A stretch of DNA of 64,000 nucleotides, taken from the NCBI GenBank assembly GCA_035247945.1, contig DATFHX010000019.1:13239-77238 (forward strand). Reading direction: 5' to 3'. This document shows positions 24,059 through 31,579 of the stretch, piece by piece. Position 1 is the first letter of the stretch. Every line of letters begins with the position of its first letter. Origin of the DNA: DATFHX01 sp035247945. Its GTDB lineage: Bacteria; Patescibacteriota; Saccharimonadia; Saccharimonadales; Saccharimonadaceae. The translations under genes and the position numbers were made by a program. The notes under the pieces were generated by a model. It did not search any database. It saw only the letters and a list, made by a program, of their open reading frames with translations, and had not been told where the DNA came from.

Positions 24059-24089
24059 TTTTTCTAGTATAGCGGGGTATACTAGAAAT
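24059..24089. promoter_or_regulatory. Palindromic divergent promoter, mutY-like gene and msrA
   Basis: Two 11-bp arms (24061-24071 and 24078-24088) are perfect inverted repeats, with a 6-bp GCGGGG spacer. Each arm holds a TATACT -10 box reading outward and ending 6-7 nt before the start codon of its gene, so the arrangement is two leaderless promoters back to back. Confidence 0.75.
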
Positions 24090-24620
24090 ATGACAGCCTT
24101 TGTACTTGGTGGTGGATGTTTCTGGTGTCTCGACGCGGTATTTCGTCGACTTAACGGGGTAAGTAAGTCTGAGTGTGGGTATGCGGGCGGCACCGTAGAT
24201 CAGCCAAATTACTATGAAGTAGCCTCAGGTCGTACAGGTCATGCAGAAGTAGTTCGTGTTACTTTTGATGAAACGAAACTTCCTGCAGAAACACTGCTTG
24301 AAATCTATTTTCTCATCCACGATCCGACGACACTAAACCGACAGGGTGCCGACATTGGACCACAGTATCGATCAATCATGCTCTATGAAGGTGAAGAACA
24401 GAAACAGCAGTTCGAAACAGCCCTCCGACATGCAAAAACCATCTGGGATAACCCTATTGTTACAGAGTTAAAGGCACTCGATACGTTTTATCTTGCGGAG
24501 CCAGAACACCAAGATTACTTTGCCAAAAACCCAGACGCAGGATACTGCTCGATCGTTATCGCTCCAAAGATCACTAAAGCCCGCAGAGCATACACTAAAT
24601 GGTTTAAGGAGGAACGCTAG
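24090..24620 (+). CDS. msrA: Peptide methionine-S-sulfoxide reductase
   Basis: The 176-residue protein starts with the MsrA active site G-G-G-C-F-W-C (Cys10 the nucleophile), followed by G-Y-A-G-G and H-A-E-V-V. It repairs oxidised methionine in proteins. The likely partner cysteine is in A-G-Y-C-S near the C-terminus. The start at 24090 follows GGGTATACT by 6 nt. It shares an operon with the metallo-hydrolase gene 2 nt downstream, and a palindromic promoter with a DNA-repair gene, which links two oxidative-damage functions. Confidence 0.95.
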   Translation: MTAFVLGGGCFWCLDAVFRRLNGVSKSECGYAGGTVDQPNYYEVASGRTGHAEVVRVTFDETKLPAETLLEIYFLIHDPTTLNRQGADIGPQYRSIMLYEGEEQKQQFETALRHAKTIWDNPIVTELKALDTFYLAEPEHQDYFAKNPDAGYCSIVIAPKITKARRAYTKWFKEER

Positions 24621-24622
24621 AG

Positions 24623-25252
24623 ATGCAGCTTACCAAATTCAAGCACGCCTGTTTCACTGTAACAAAGGATATTCACACGGTCGTAGTAGATCCGGGAGCT
24701 TTCAGTACTGATTTTGTCGCGCCGGACAATGTTGTTGCGGTTGTTATTACCCATGAGCATATGGACCACCTCGACGAGAAGCATCTTGACGCACTTCTTG
24801 AACGAAGCCCTGAAATGGAAGTGGTAGCACATGAATCCATTACGAGTAAGCTTGTGAAGTTCCGTACACGTACTGTCCGTGCCGGCGACACTCTTGATAT
24901 TGCTGGTTTCAGTCTTCGTTTCACCGGTGGTGAGCATGCCACCATTCGTCCTGGTAGTGCACCGATTCCGAATCTTGGCGTCCAATTCGGAGACCTTCTC
25001 TATTACCCGGGCGATTCTTTCGCGCTACCAGAAGGTTCCGTTAAAGCGCTCGCCCTGCCCGCAGCTGCGCCCTGGATGAAACTGAGCGAGGCAATCGAGT
25101 TTATGGCCCAAGTACAGCCCGAGCTCGTATTCCCTACCCATGACGCTATCCTTTCAAGCGAAGGAAAGGGCATCTATGACACTAACTATGAAGCAGCAGC
25201 AACGCCTCTCGGTATTTCATACCAACGGCTTACGACACCAATTGAGCTATAA
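24623..25252 (+). CDS. Metallo-beta-lactamase-fold hydrolase, UlaG-like
   Basis: The 209-residue protein has the metal-binding H-E-H-M-D-H-L-D near 46-53, a G-G-E-H-A segment, Y-P-G-D-S in place of the bridging aspartate strand, and a late P-T-H-D-A histidine. This is the compact UlaG/YycJ-like branch of metal-dependent hydrolases; the substrate is unknown. It begins 2 nt after the msrA stop with no room for a Shine-Dalgarno outside msrA, so it depends on msrA translation. Confidence 0.85.
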   Translation: MQLTKFKHACFTVTKDIHTVVVDPGAFSTDFVAPDNVVAVVITHEHMDHLDEKHLDALLERSPEMEVVAHESITSKLVKFRTRTVRAGDTLDIAGFSLRFTGGEHATIRPGSAPIPNLGVQFGDLLYYPGDSFALPEGSVKALALPAAAPWMKLSEAIEFMAQVQPELVFPTHDAILSSEGKGIYDTNYEAAATPLGISYQRLTTPIEL

Positions 25253-25254
25253 AA

Positions 25255-25287
25255 AGTAAAATACCCCTCCTAAAAGGGTATTTTACT
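25255..25287. terminator. Bidirectional terminator after the hydrolase gene
   Basis: A 12-bp stem (25255-25266 with 25276-25287) with a 9-nt loop. The T-run is best on the minus strand (TTTTATAGC), where it would end the YtxH transcript, and it can also stop the plus-strand operon. Confidence 0.8.
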
Positions 25288-25319
25288 GTAACTTTATAAC
25301 GAGATACTGGATCTTGTTA

Positions 25320-25679
25320 TTATTTTTTAACTGCTTTTGTAACCTTATCTACAGGCTGCTTGGCAGCGGATACGACACGCTCAGAACGAGTTTTAGCTTC
25401 AGTAGCAAGTTTTTCAACTTCCTTATTCACATCCTTACCAAGTCGTTTCGCAGAAGCTGCGGCACTTTTTGCCATACCTGCTGCTTCCTCACGAGCTACA
25501 GTAGCGCTCTGCGCTGCAGAACCACGTGCTTCACCATATTGTTTAGTTGCATGTTTTCGAAGGTGCTTAGCCCTCGCTTGTAAATCTTTACGAGTTTCTT
25601 CACCGCTTTTTGGTGCAAGTAATACACCTGCTGCGAATCCTGCTGCGGCTGCGAGTGCGAGTTTGATTGCTTTAGACAT
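25320..25679 (-). CDS. YtxH-domain protein
   Basis: The 119-residue protein has the YtxH signature: a short N-terminal membrane helix (A-A-G-F-A-A-G-V-L-L-A-P) followed at once by K-S-G-E-E-T-R-K-D-L, then a long Ala/Lys-rich amphipathic helix. Family members are stress-related envelope proteins in Gram-positive bacteria. AGGAG precedes the ATG by 6 nt. It follows the 74-residue gene by 33 bp in one operon. Confidence 0.85.
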   Translation of the reverse strand: MSKAIKLALAAAAGFAAGVLLAPKSGEETRKDLQARAKHLRKHATKQYGEARGSAAQSATVAREEAAGMAKSAAASAKRLGKDVNKEVEKLATEAKTRSERVVSAAKQPVDKVTKAVKK

Positions 25680-25712
25680 TGTATTCTCCTAATATGTGTA
25701 TTTTAGTGAAAA

Positions 25713-25937
25713 TTATTTACGTGTTTTACGTGATTTATGAACGAGATTGCTAAAGAATCCCATTGGCGAAAACCATTCAGTGGCTGCTGCAACGTTCTGT
25801 GTAATTTCATCGACAGTCTTAGCGATACGCTTAATCTTGACAAGTACAAGCGTGACCGCGGTAAGAAGGGCGATAATCACAACGGACAGCAAGATCACCG
25901 TAACTGTAAGTAGGGTTACGACGGTGCTATTATCCAT
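25713..25937 (-). CDS. Small single-span membrane protein, DUF948-like
   Basis: The 74-residue protein has one long membrane helix (~5-33) followed by K-I-K-R-I-A-K-T-V-D-E-I and a basic tail. This resembles the short DUF948/general-stress membrane proteins often found next to YtxH genes, which is the case here. AAGGAG lies 8 nt before the ATG. Family assignment is tentative. Confidence 0.65.
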   Translation of the reverse strand: MDNSTVVTLLTVTVILLSVVIIALLTAVTLVLVKIKRIAKTVDEITQNVAAATEWFSPMGFFSNLVHKSRKTRK

Positions 25938-26055
25938 ACGTGTGGCTCCTTTTTATTTTTTTGTTTAGGTGCTTTTTATGTTGGTCGATGCCAATACTTG
26001 TATAGTAGCATTAAATTGACAAAAAAGCAATAGCTTTATGTCGTACTTGACAAAA

Positions 26056-26080
26056 ATCGCATCACTTTCTGTGATGCGAT
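26056..26080 (-). terminator. Terminator of the DUF1622 gene
   Basis: A perfect 10-bp stem (26056-26065 with 26071-26080) with a 5-nt loop is followed on the minus strand by TTTTTG. Confidence 0.9.
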
Positions 26081-26085
26081 CCCTG

Positions 26086-26454
26086 TTACGTATCTGCCTT
26101 GTTTTTAGCTTTGGCTTGTTGCCATGGCCAGCGCCCTTCAATCTCCATCTCAAATTCAACACCAAGAAACGACCTGACGAGTACGATGATAGCCAAAATG
26201 ATGACACTATTGAAACTCAAATCACCAGCCACAGAGCGGATGATATCTCCCGCTACAAGAAATTCGAGACCAATGAGGATACTCCGAGCAAGATTGCTCC
26301 GATATGCTCTATATAGTCCATGTACGCTTCGATGACGAAGCACTGTTGCGGCCGCATATGCCGTCGAGAGAACAGCTCCAGCGAGGATAACGATCACCCC
26401 GAACATGTCGAGGATTTCCCCTGCGCTTTGTGCAAACGTCTCGAAATTAACCAT
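26086..26454 (-). CDS. DUF1622 membrane protein
   Basis: The 122-residue protein has three membrane helices and the DUF1622 core: R-S-N-L-A-R-S-I-L-I-G-L-E-F-L-V-A-G-D-I-I-R. The function of the family is unknown. I choose the ATG at 26454: TTGACG and GATGAT with an 18-bp spacer lie upstream and the -10 ends 7 nt before it. An alternative ATG four codons earlier is possible. Confidence 0.8.
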   Translation of the reverse strand: MVNFETFAQSAGEILDMFGVIVILAGAVLSTAYAAATVLRHRSVHGLYRAYRSNLARSILIGLEFLVAGDIIRSVAGDLSFNSVIILAIIVLVRSFLGVEFEMEIEGRWPWQQAKAKNKADT

Positions 26455-26500
26455 TACTGGTATCATCGCATATACGGATCGGTGCCGTCAAGATGGAGTG

Positions 26501-28249
26501 CTAGAGACTAAGTTCTTTAAGCTGCTCTGGGTCAACGACACTCGGTGAACTCATCATGGCATCAACACCAGAGCCGTTCTTTGGAAAGGCAACAACTTCA
26601 CGAATGTTATCTTCACCTGTAAGTACCATGAAGATACGATCGATACCAAAGGCACATCCGGCATGTGGTGGAGCGCCATATTTAAAGGCATTAATCATAG
26701 CGCCGAAACGGCTATCCACGTAGTCCTTATCGTACCCAAGCGCACCAAAGACTTCATACATAACCTCAGGGTTATGGTTTCGAACCGCACCTGAGCAGAT
26801 TTCATAGCCGTTAGCGACCATGTCATATTGATCTGCGAGAATGCTGAGCTTATCTTCTGCTTTAAGCGCATCCAGGCCGCCCTTAGGCATACTGAATGGG
26901 TTATGACCAAAGTCGATCTTCTTCGCCTTGTCATCCCATTCGTAGAATGGAAAATCAACAATCCACGCAAGCGCAACTTTGTTCGGGTCCTTTAGGTTGA
27001 AGTGATCGGCAAATTCACTACGGAGGCGTCCGAGTACCTTGTTCGCTACTTCGCGTTTGTCTACACCGAAGAAAATAGTATCGCCATCCTTCGCTTCGAG
27101 GCGTTCTTTAATAGCCGTCAGCTCCTGCTCCGAAAGAAACTTCGCAATAGGCGACTTCACCTCTCCATCACTATAGGTAATATAAGCAAGCCCTCCGGCT
27201 CCTTCGCTTTTTGCTACTTCGGTGAATTGATCAATTTGCTTGCGACTCAGAGCCGCGGCGCCTTCAACTCGAATTGCTTTAACGACGCCACCGTCTTTAA
27301 TGGCGTTTGCAAAGACACTAAATGCCGTGTCCTTAAGAACATCAGTGAGTTCAATAAGCTCCATTCCGAAACGGAGATCTGGCTTGTCTGATCCATATCG
27401 GTCCATTGCTTCCTGGTACGGAATACGTGGCACGTCTACAGTCGTGAGTTCTTTGCCTGCAAATTCTGTAACCAGTCGCTTAATGAGTGGCTCCATGGTG
27501 GATCGTACTACTTCACCATCTTCTACAAATGACATTTCGAGGTCAAGCTGGTAGAAATCACCATAGAGACGATCCGCACGTGGATCCTCGTCGCGAAAAC
27601 AGGTTGCAATCTGGTAGTACCGTGAAACACCACCGACCATAAGAAGCTGCTTGAACTGCTGTGGTGCCTGCGGAAGCGCATAGAACTTGCCAGGGTGGAC
27701 GCGAGATGGAACTAAGAAGTCACGAGCACCTTCTGGACTTGAGTTCGCGAGAATTGGAGTTGTAATCTCAGTGAACTCATTCTCTTCCATGTACTCACGC
27801 ATGAACTTGTAATATAGTGAGCGCTTCTTGAGCGTTTCCTGCATTTTGCTTCGACGAAGGTCAAGATAGCGGTACTTGAGGCGATGTTCTTCACTTGCCT
27901 GTGGAGCATCTTCGCGAACAGGAATTGGGAGTGGCCTTGCGCGGTTAAGCAGGCGCAGTTCAGTAACGAAAATTTCGTAGTTTCCCATAGGGAGGTTAGG
28001 GTTCTTTAGCGCTTCGTCGCGCTCTTTCATTGTCCCGGTTGCTGAAACGACAAACTCGTCGCGAACTTGCTCGGCAAGTTCAAAGGCTTCGGCATATTCA
28101 GGTTGAACAACCAGCTGCATAATGCCGCTGTGGTCGCGAAGGTCGATAAAGATTAGTCCTCCGTGATCTCGGCGTGAGTGCACCCAGCCACTTACAGTTA
28201 CGGTTTGCCCCATTTCTAGAGCGAGGTCTTTTACAAGTGTCCGTGTCAT
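26501..28249 (-). CDS. aspS: Aspartyl-tRNA synthetase
   Basis: The 582-residue bacterial-type AspRS has the N-terminal OB anticodon domain (F-I-D-L-R-D-H-S-G), class II motif 2 (Y-Q-I-A-T-C-F-R-D-E-D), the GAD insertion domain in the middle, and motif 3 G-I-D-R-I near 530. It charges tRNA-Asp and, where no GatCAB-independent AsnRS exists, also tRNA-Asn. AAGGA precedes the ATG; the leader is ~120 nt with a stable hairpin and a GGTAAAATA promoter. Confidence 0.96.
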   Translation of the reverse strand: MTRTLVKDLALEMGQTVTVSGWVHSRRDHGGLIFIDLRDHSGIMQLVVQPEYAEAFELAEQVRDEFVVSATGTMKERDEALKNPNLPMGNYEIFVTELRLLNRARPLPIPVREDAPQASEEHRLKYRYLDLRRSKMQETLKKRSLYYKFMREYMEENEFTEITTPILANSSPEGARDFLVPSRVHPGKFYALPQAPQQFKQLLMVGGVSRYYQIATCFRDEDPRADRLYGDFYQLDLEMSFVEDGEVVRSTMEPLIKRLVTEFAGKELTTVDVPRIPYQEAMDRYGSDKPDLRFGMELIELTDVLKDTAFSVFANAIKDGGVVKAIRVEGAAALSRKQIDQFTEVAKSEGAGGLAYITYSDGEVKSPIAKFLSEQELTAIKERLEAKDGDTIFFGVDKREVANKVLGRLRSEFADHFNLKDPNKVALAWIVDFPFYEWDDKAKKIDFGHNPFSMPKGGLDALKAEDKLSILADQYDMVANGYEICSGAVRNHNPEVMYEVFGALGYDKDYVDSRFGAMINAFKYGAPPHAGCAFGIDRIFMVLTGEDNIREVVAFPKNGSGVDAMMSSPSVVDPEQLKELSL

Positions 28250-28285
28250 AAAGAATTCCTTGTTAGTAGTAGTAAATGGCCGAAT

Positions 28286-28325
28286 GGGTCGATTACTAAA
28301 AGCGCGCCGAGCTTTTAGCCGACCC
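28286..28325 (-). promoter_or_regulatory. Stable hairpin in the aspS leader
   Basis: In the aspS leader a 6-bp outer stem (28286-28291 with 28320-28325) and an 8-bp inner stem (28296-28303 with 28311-28318) form one long hairpin about 40 nt before the ribosome site. It has no U-run, so it is not a terminator, and the T-box consensus is absent. Confidence 0.55.
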
Positions 28326-28403
28326 GTCGATTATTGTCAGAATCGATTTGCCATGTCATAGATAGGATTATTTTACCACAGAATAACGGGTGTGGCTACG
28401 GGA

Positions 28404-29420
28404 CTATACATCCTTCCGGCCAGTAGAAATATTATTGCCATGTGGATTACGAGCGGCAACCACACGAAGATCCTCATGTGCGTCAAATTCATCGACAATC
28501 TTTTTACCAAGCAGGGATTCGATAACGTCCTCAAGTGTAATGAGTCCGACCGTTTCTTGGAATTCGTTCACTACAATAAACAAGTGGTGTCTGGTGCGGA
28601 GGAATGCCGCCAGCGCATGACGAAGCGTTTGGGTATTTTTAATATAGAATACTCGTGGTTCCATCGACTTTTTTACGGTAGACGATTTACTTCCCGCATT
28701 TACTACAAGAAGATTTTGAATGTAGAGCATTCCGACAACATGATCGATATCGCCGTTAACAACGGGAAAACGACTATGTCCTGTCTTATGAAGGTCGCTT
28801 AATACGAGTGGGCCAAGCACTTCATCGACTGGGATGCTCTCGATCACGGCACGTGGCGTCATAACTGACTCCACGGTTCGCGTATCAAACTGCAGACTTT
28901 CTGAAATGAGTCGTCGTTCATCTGCAGAGAGGATCCCTGTTGCCTTGCTCACAAGATGATCGAGTTCCTCCCTCGACTCTAGTTGAGACTCCTCCTGTTT
29001 GATACTGACGCTTCGAAAGAGCATTCCAACCCAGGTGTGCCGTGTAACAAATGTAAGAATGTGTGGCTCTACCTTCTCGTAGTATCGCTCAACAAAGGTG
29101 CCGAGACCCGCAATCCGTGCAATCCTTCCATACTCGAGCGCCACAAGCACTGCGATAATTACACCAAAGAGCCATCCAAATGCAGCCACGCTAGCCGTCA
29201 CGAAGATAACGAGAAGGAGCGCCTGAAGGACACGAAGGAGCGATAGGATGTCTTCAAGAGCATTCTCACGTTCTAAGATGGACGCGGCTTTCGCATCGCC
29301 CGCCTCCGTACGTCGCTTGAGCTCAAAGAGACTCACTGCAGTTCTCGTTGGAGCGATACTACTGGTTGCTATCAGCAAAAAGAAAATAAGTATACAGACG
29401 ATAATCATGCCGGTAGTCAT
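28404..29420 (-). CDS. CNNM/CorC-type membrane protein with a CBS pair
   Basis: The 338-residue protein has an N-terminal membrane helix, two or three further hydrophobic segments (~60-100) and then two CBS domains (~190-310), including S-V-M-T-P-R and V-V-N-E-F-Q-E-T-V-G-L-I-T-L-E-D-V-I-E. This is the HlyC/CorC/CNNM architecture linked with Mg2+/cation efflux; it lacks the C-terminal CorC_HlyC domain. I start at the ATG at 29420, 6 nt after GGGTACAAT; the upstream ATG at 29441 precedes that box. Confidence 0.82.
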   Translation of the reverse strand: MTTGMIIVCILIFFLLIATSSIAPTRTAVSLFELKRRTEAGDAKAASILERENALEDILSLLRVLQALLLVIFVTASVAAFGWLFGVIIAVLVALEYGRIARIAGLGTFVERYYEKVEPHILTFVTRHTWVGMLFRSVSIKQEESQLESREELDHLVSKATGILSADERRLISESLQFDTRTVESVMTPRAVIESIPVDEVLGPLVLSDLHKTGHSRFPVVNGDIDHVVGMLYIQNLLVVNAGSKSSTVKKSMEPRVFYIKNTQTLRHALAAFLRTRHHLFIVVNEFQETVGLITLEDVIESLLGKKIVDEFDAHEDLRVVAARNPHGNNISTGRKDV

Positions 29421-29505
29421 ATCCTTATTGTACCCTACCATTTGCTTGTGGCTTAGAGGTTTTTGTCCTACACTTAGTATAGTTTAACCATAAGGAGTGC
29501 GTTTA

Positions 29506-30180
29506 GTGAGCAAAAAAACCTGGATTATCTTTGCGGCTGTATGTGTGGTGGTACTAGCCGGACTGATTTATTTCTCAAGCCGAAACAGAGTGGACGTAAG
29601 TGGCATTGACTCAAGCAAGATTCTTGCCGCAACAAGCCAGTCAGGCAATATTGCAGATCATGTCTTCGGAAAAGCAGATAGTAAAGTCATTTTCGTCGAA
29701 TATGGTGACTACCAATGCCCTGGTTGTGGTAATGCATATGCGCCTGTAAAGGAGATTACCGAAAAGTACAAAGACAAGGTTGCCTTTGTCTTTCGTAACT
29801 TCCCCCTCTCGAGTTTACACCCGAATGCTCGTGCTGCAGCCGCAACAGCTGAAGCAGCCGGCCTTCAAGGAAAGTACTGGGAGATGCATGATAAACTCTA
29901 TGAAACTCAGAACTCTTGGAATAGCCTAGACGGCGCACAGCGTTCAACCTACTTTGAAGATGCCGCTAAAGAGCTTGGGCTCAATATCGATACGTTCAAG
30001 AAGGATGTGAACGCGGGAAACGTCCTCGATAAGATCAACTTTGACCTAGCACTTGGTAAGTCGATCGGCATTACGAGCACTCCAAGCTTCTATCTAAATG
30101 GACAAAAGTTCGATCCATACACAAATAATCAGTTCGATTCAGACAAGGTTTCAAAAGCATTCGAAGACAAGCTGAAGTAG
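29506..30180 (+). CDS. Membrane-anchored DsbA-like thiol oxidoreductase
   Basis: The 224-residue protein has an N-terminal membrane anchor (~5-25) and a thioredoxin-fold domain with C-P-G-C near 70-73, preceded by V-E-Y-G-D-Y, and the cis-proline loop T-S-T-P-S-F. It forms or shuffles disulfides in exported proteins, consistent with cysteine pairs in several secreted products here. The start is GTG 29506, 8 nt after AAGGAG; an earlier GTG overlaps that ribosome site. Confidence 0.9.
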   Translation: MSKKTWIIFAAVCVVVLAGLIYFSSRNRVDVSGIDSSKILAATSQSGNIADHVFGKADSKVIFVEYGDYQCPGCGNAYAPVKEITEKYKDKVAFVFRNFPLSSLHPNARAAAATAEAAGLQGKYWEMHDKLYETQNSWNSLDGAQRSTYFEDAAKELGLNIDTFKKDVNAGNVLDKINFDLALGKSIGITSTPSFYLNGQKFDPYTNNQFDSDKVSKAFEDKLK

Positions 30181-30202
30181 TAGGAAACACCCTAAAAAAC
30201 CA

Positions 30203-30230
30203 AAAACACCCCGGTGCCTTGGGGTGTTTT
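30203..30230 (+). terminator. Terminator of the DsbA-like gene
   Basis: A perfect 10-bp stem (30203-30212 with 30221-30230) with an 8-nt loop and a following ACTTTTT. Confidence 0.9.
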
Positions 30231-30250
30231 ACTTTTTCTAGGTTAACACA

Positions 30251-30343
30251 CTAATGTGCGATATACAGTTGCCATTCGGCAGGCACCACATCCACTGCAA
30301 TCTTTTTGCGTCTCGTAGACACAAATTCGACAGCTATTGGCAT
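30251..30343 (-). CDS. Tentative 30-aa peptide gene
   Basis: A 30-codon frame has AAGGAG 12 nt before its ATG and a complete -35/-10 promoter about 90 nt upstream. The product has a basic S-T-R-R-K-K-I middle and a V-V-P-A-E-W end. An overlapping frame would give a cysteine cluster (C-x2-C, C-x2-C-x2-C) but lacks a normal start codon. It may be a peptide gene or a non-coding transcript. Confidence 0.35.
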   Translation of the reverse strand: MPIAVEFVSTRRKKIAVDVVPAEWQLYIAH

Positions 30344-30418
30344 GTGCGGTTTGTACTCCTTGTACTATGTGCAGCCCTACGCGCTTCGACCTATTTAAGA
30401 AAATTTACGTGTTTTGAC

Positions 30419-30463
30419 GCAGGACACATATGAAATAATAGCAATCCTGCCTATACACGTCAA
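30419..30463 (-). promoter_or_regulatory. Consensus promoter with flanking inverted repeat
   Basis: TTGACG (30458-30463) and TATTAT (30435-30440) with a 17-bp spacer read leftward. A 6-bp inverted repeat (GCAGGA 30419-30424, TCCTGC 30445-30450) brackets the -10 box, the placement of a repressor operator. Between 30464 and 30572 I see nothing else. Confidence 0.6.
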
Positions 30464-30572
30464 GTATACCTACGCACCTCACGTAGTGGTTATGCTTTTA
30501 CTATATCGAAAAAACAGATCACCGACAACCCTTTAAGCGTAGGCAAATTTACTACGCCAGGACTAAGACGAC

Positions 30573-31490
30573 CTAGAAGATGCCGCGCTTTCGGCCAATT
30601 GCAAATACCAAAAAGACGATTGCCAGACTAAAGAGAAGGATGACGAAATACACCCACTGTTCGTGTTGGAACGGAAGGCCTACATTCATGCCGTACATGC
30701 CGTAGACTACGTTAGGGAGTGCGATAAGGACAGTAAGCACCGTCAGTGTCTTCATGCGCATATTGAGGACGTTATTTGCGATTGTCCCGTAGGCATTACG
30801 GATACTGAGCACGCTTTGGCTGTAACTCTCTATTGCAACCAGAAGCTGACGAATATAGAGGAGGATATCGTCAATTGCCTCGGTATGTCCATTTCCGTAT
30901 TCTGTACGGAGGCGTTCTGCTACGACAAGCATTGCAGCTAGATTCATCTTATATTCGTTAAGGTTATCTTCTACAGTTACAAAGCGAATAAAGTCGTCGT
31001 TTGTTACTTCATGTGAGCGAAGGCGTCTTCCGGTGTCGTGTATATTCTGCGCTGTATGCTGCATGAGGAATTCATAATCACTAAGGATAGACACAAACGT
31101 AGCGAGCAGGAGTCCTACACTGTCATCGAGGTGCTGTGCGACACTCTGATGTGTTGATGCCGTGCTTGGAGTCTCACGTGATGATAACGTCGCAAACACT
31201 GACCCTCTCACAGCGAGAAGGACCGGTGCGGTTGAAGCACGCCCATGCTTATCTCGTTGGATTGTCCGAACAAATACATAGGTGCCGTCATTCTTCTTTT
31301 CAACTCGCGGGAGCTCATGAGCATCTAGAACATCTCTCAGGATATTAATATCCAGCGTGTAGGTCTTTGAGAGCATCTGGAGATCTGCATCGTCAACGTG
31401 ATCACCACGAATCCACACCTCCCCTTCAGGTGGAGATGCGATCGCCTGGAACTCCTCACCGCGGCTCCGTCGAATAAAGTACCGAATCAT
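30573..31490 (-). CDS. corA: CorA-family divalent cation transporter (copy 1)
   Basis: The 305-residue protein has the CorA layout: an acidic/helical cytoplasmic domain, then two C-terminal membrane helices with the pore motif Y-G-M-N before the short outer loop. It takes up Mg2+ or related cations. The start is ATG 31490, 9 nt after CGGTATACT; the opening at 31538 lies upstream of the box and inside a terminator. A paralogue lies at 33636. Confidence 0.92.
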   Translation of the reverse strand: MIRYFIRRSRGEEFQAIASPPEGEVWIRGDHVDDADLQMLSKTYTLDINILRDVLDAHELPRVEKKNDGTYVFVRTIQRDKHGRASTAPVLLAVRGSVFATLSSRETPSTASTHQSVAQHLDDSVGLLLATFVSILSDYEFLMQHTAQNIHDTGRRLRSHEVTNDDFIRFVTVEDNLNEYKMNLAAMLVVAERLRTEYGNGHTEAIDDILLYIRQLLVAIESYSQSVLSIRNAYGTIANNVLNMRMKTLTVLTVLIALPNVVYGMYGMNVGLPFQHEQWVYFVILLFSLAIVFLVFAIGRKRGIF

Positions 31491-31531
31491 TACATTAGCA
31501 GTATACCGTGTTTTAGAAGGTGTGCCTATAT

Positions 31532-31563
31532 AAAACACCCCAGATTGATATCTGGGGTGTTTT
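31532..31563 (-). terminator. Terminator of the efflux operon
   Basis: A perfect 14-bp stem (31532-31545 with 31550-31563), loop of four, followed on the minus strand by a short T-rich stretch. Confidence 0.85.
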
Positions 31564-31579
31564 TGGTATATAACCAGGA

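Noticed and set aside
28251..28380. T-box riboswitch for aspS
   Set aside because: The T-box core sequence and an antiterminator are absent; only a simple hairpin is seen.
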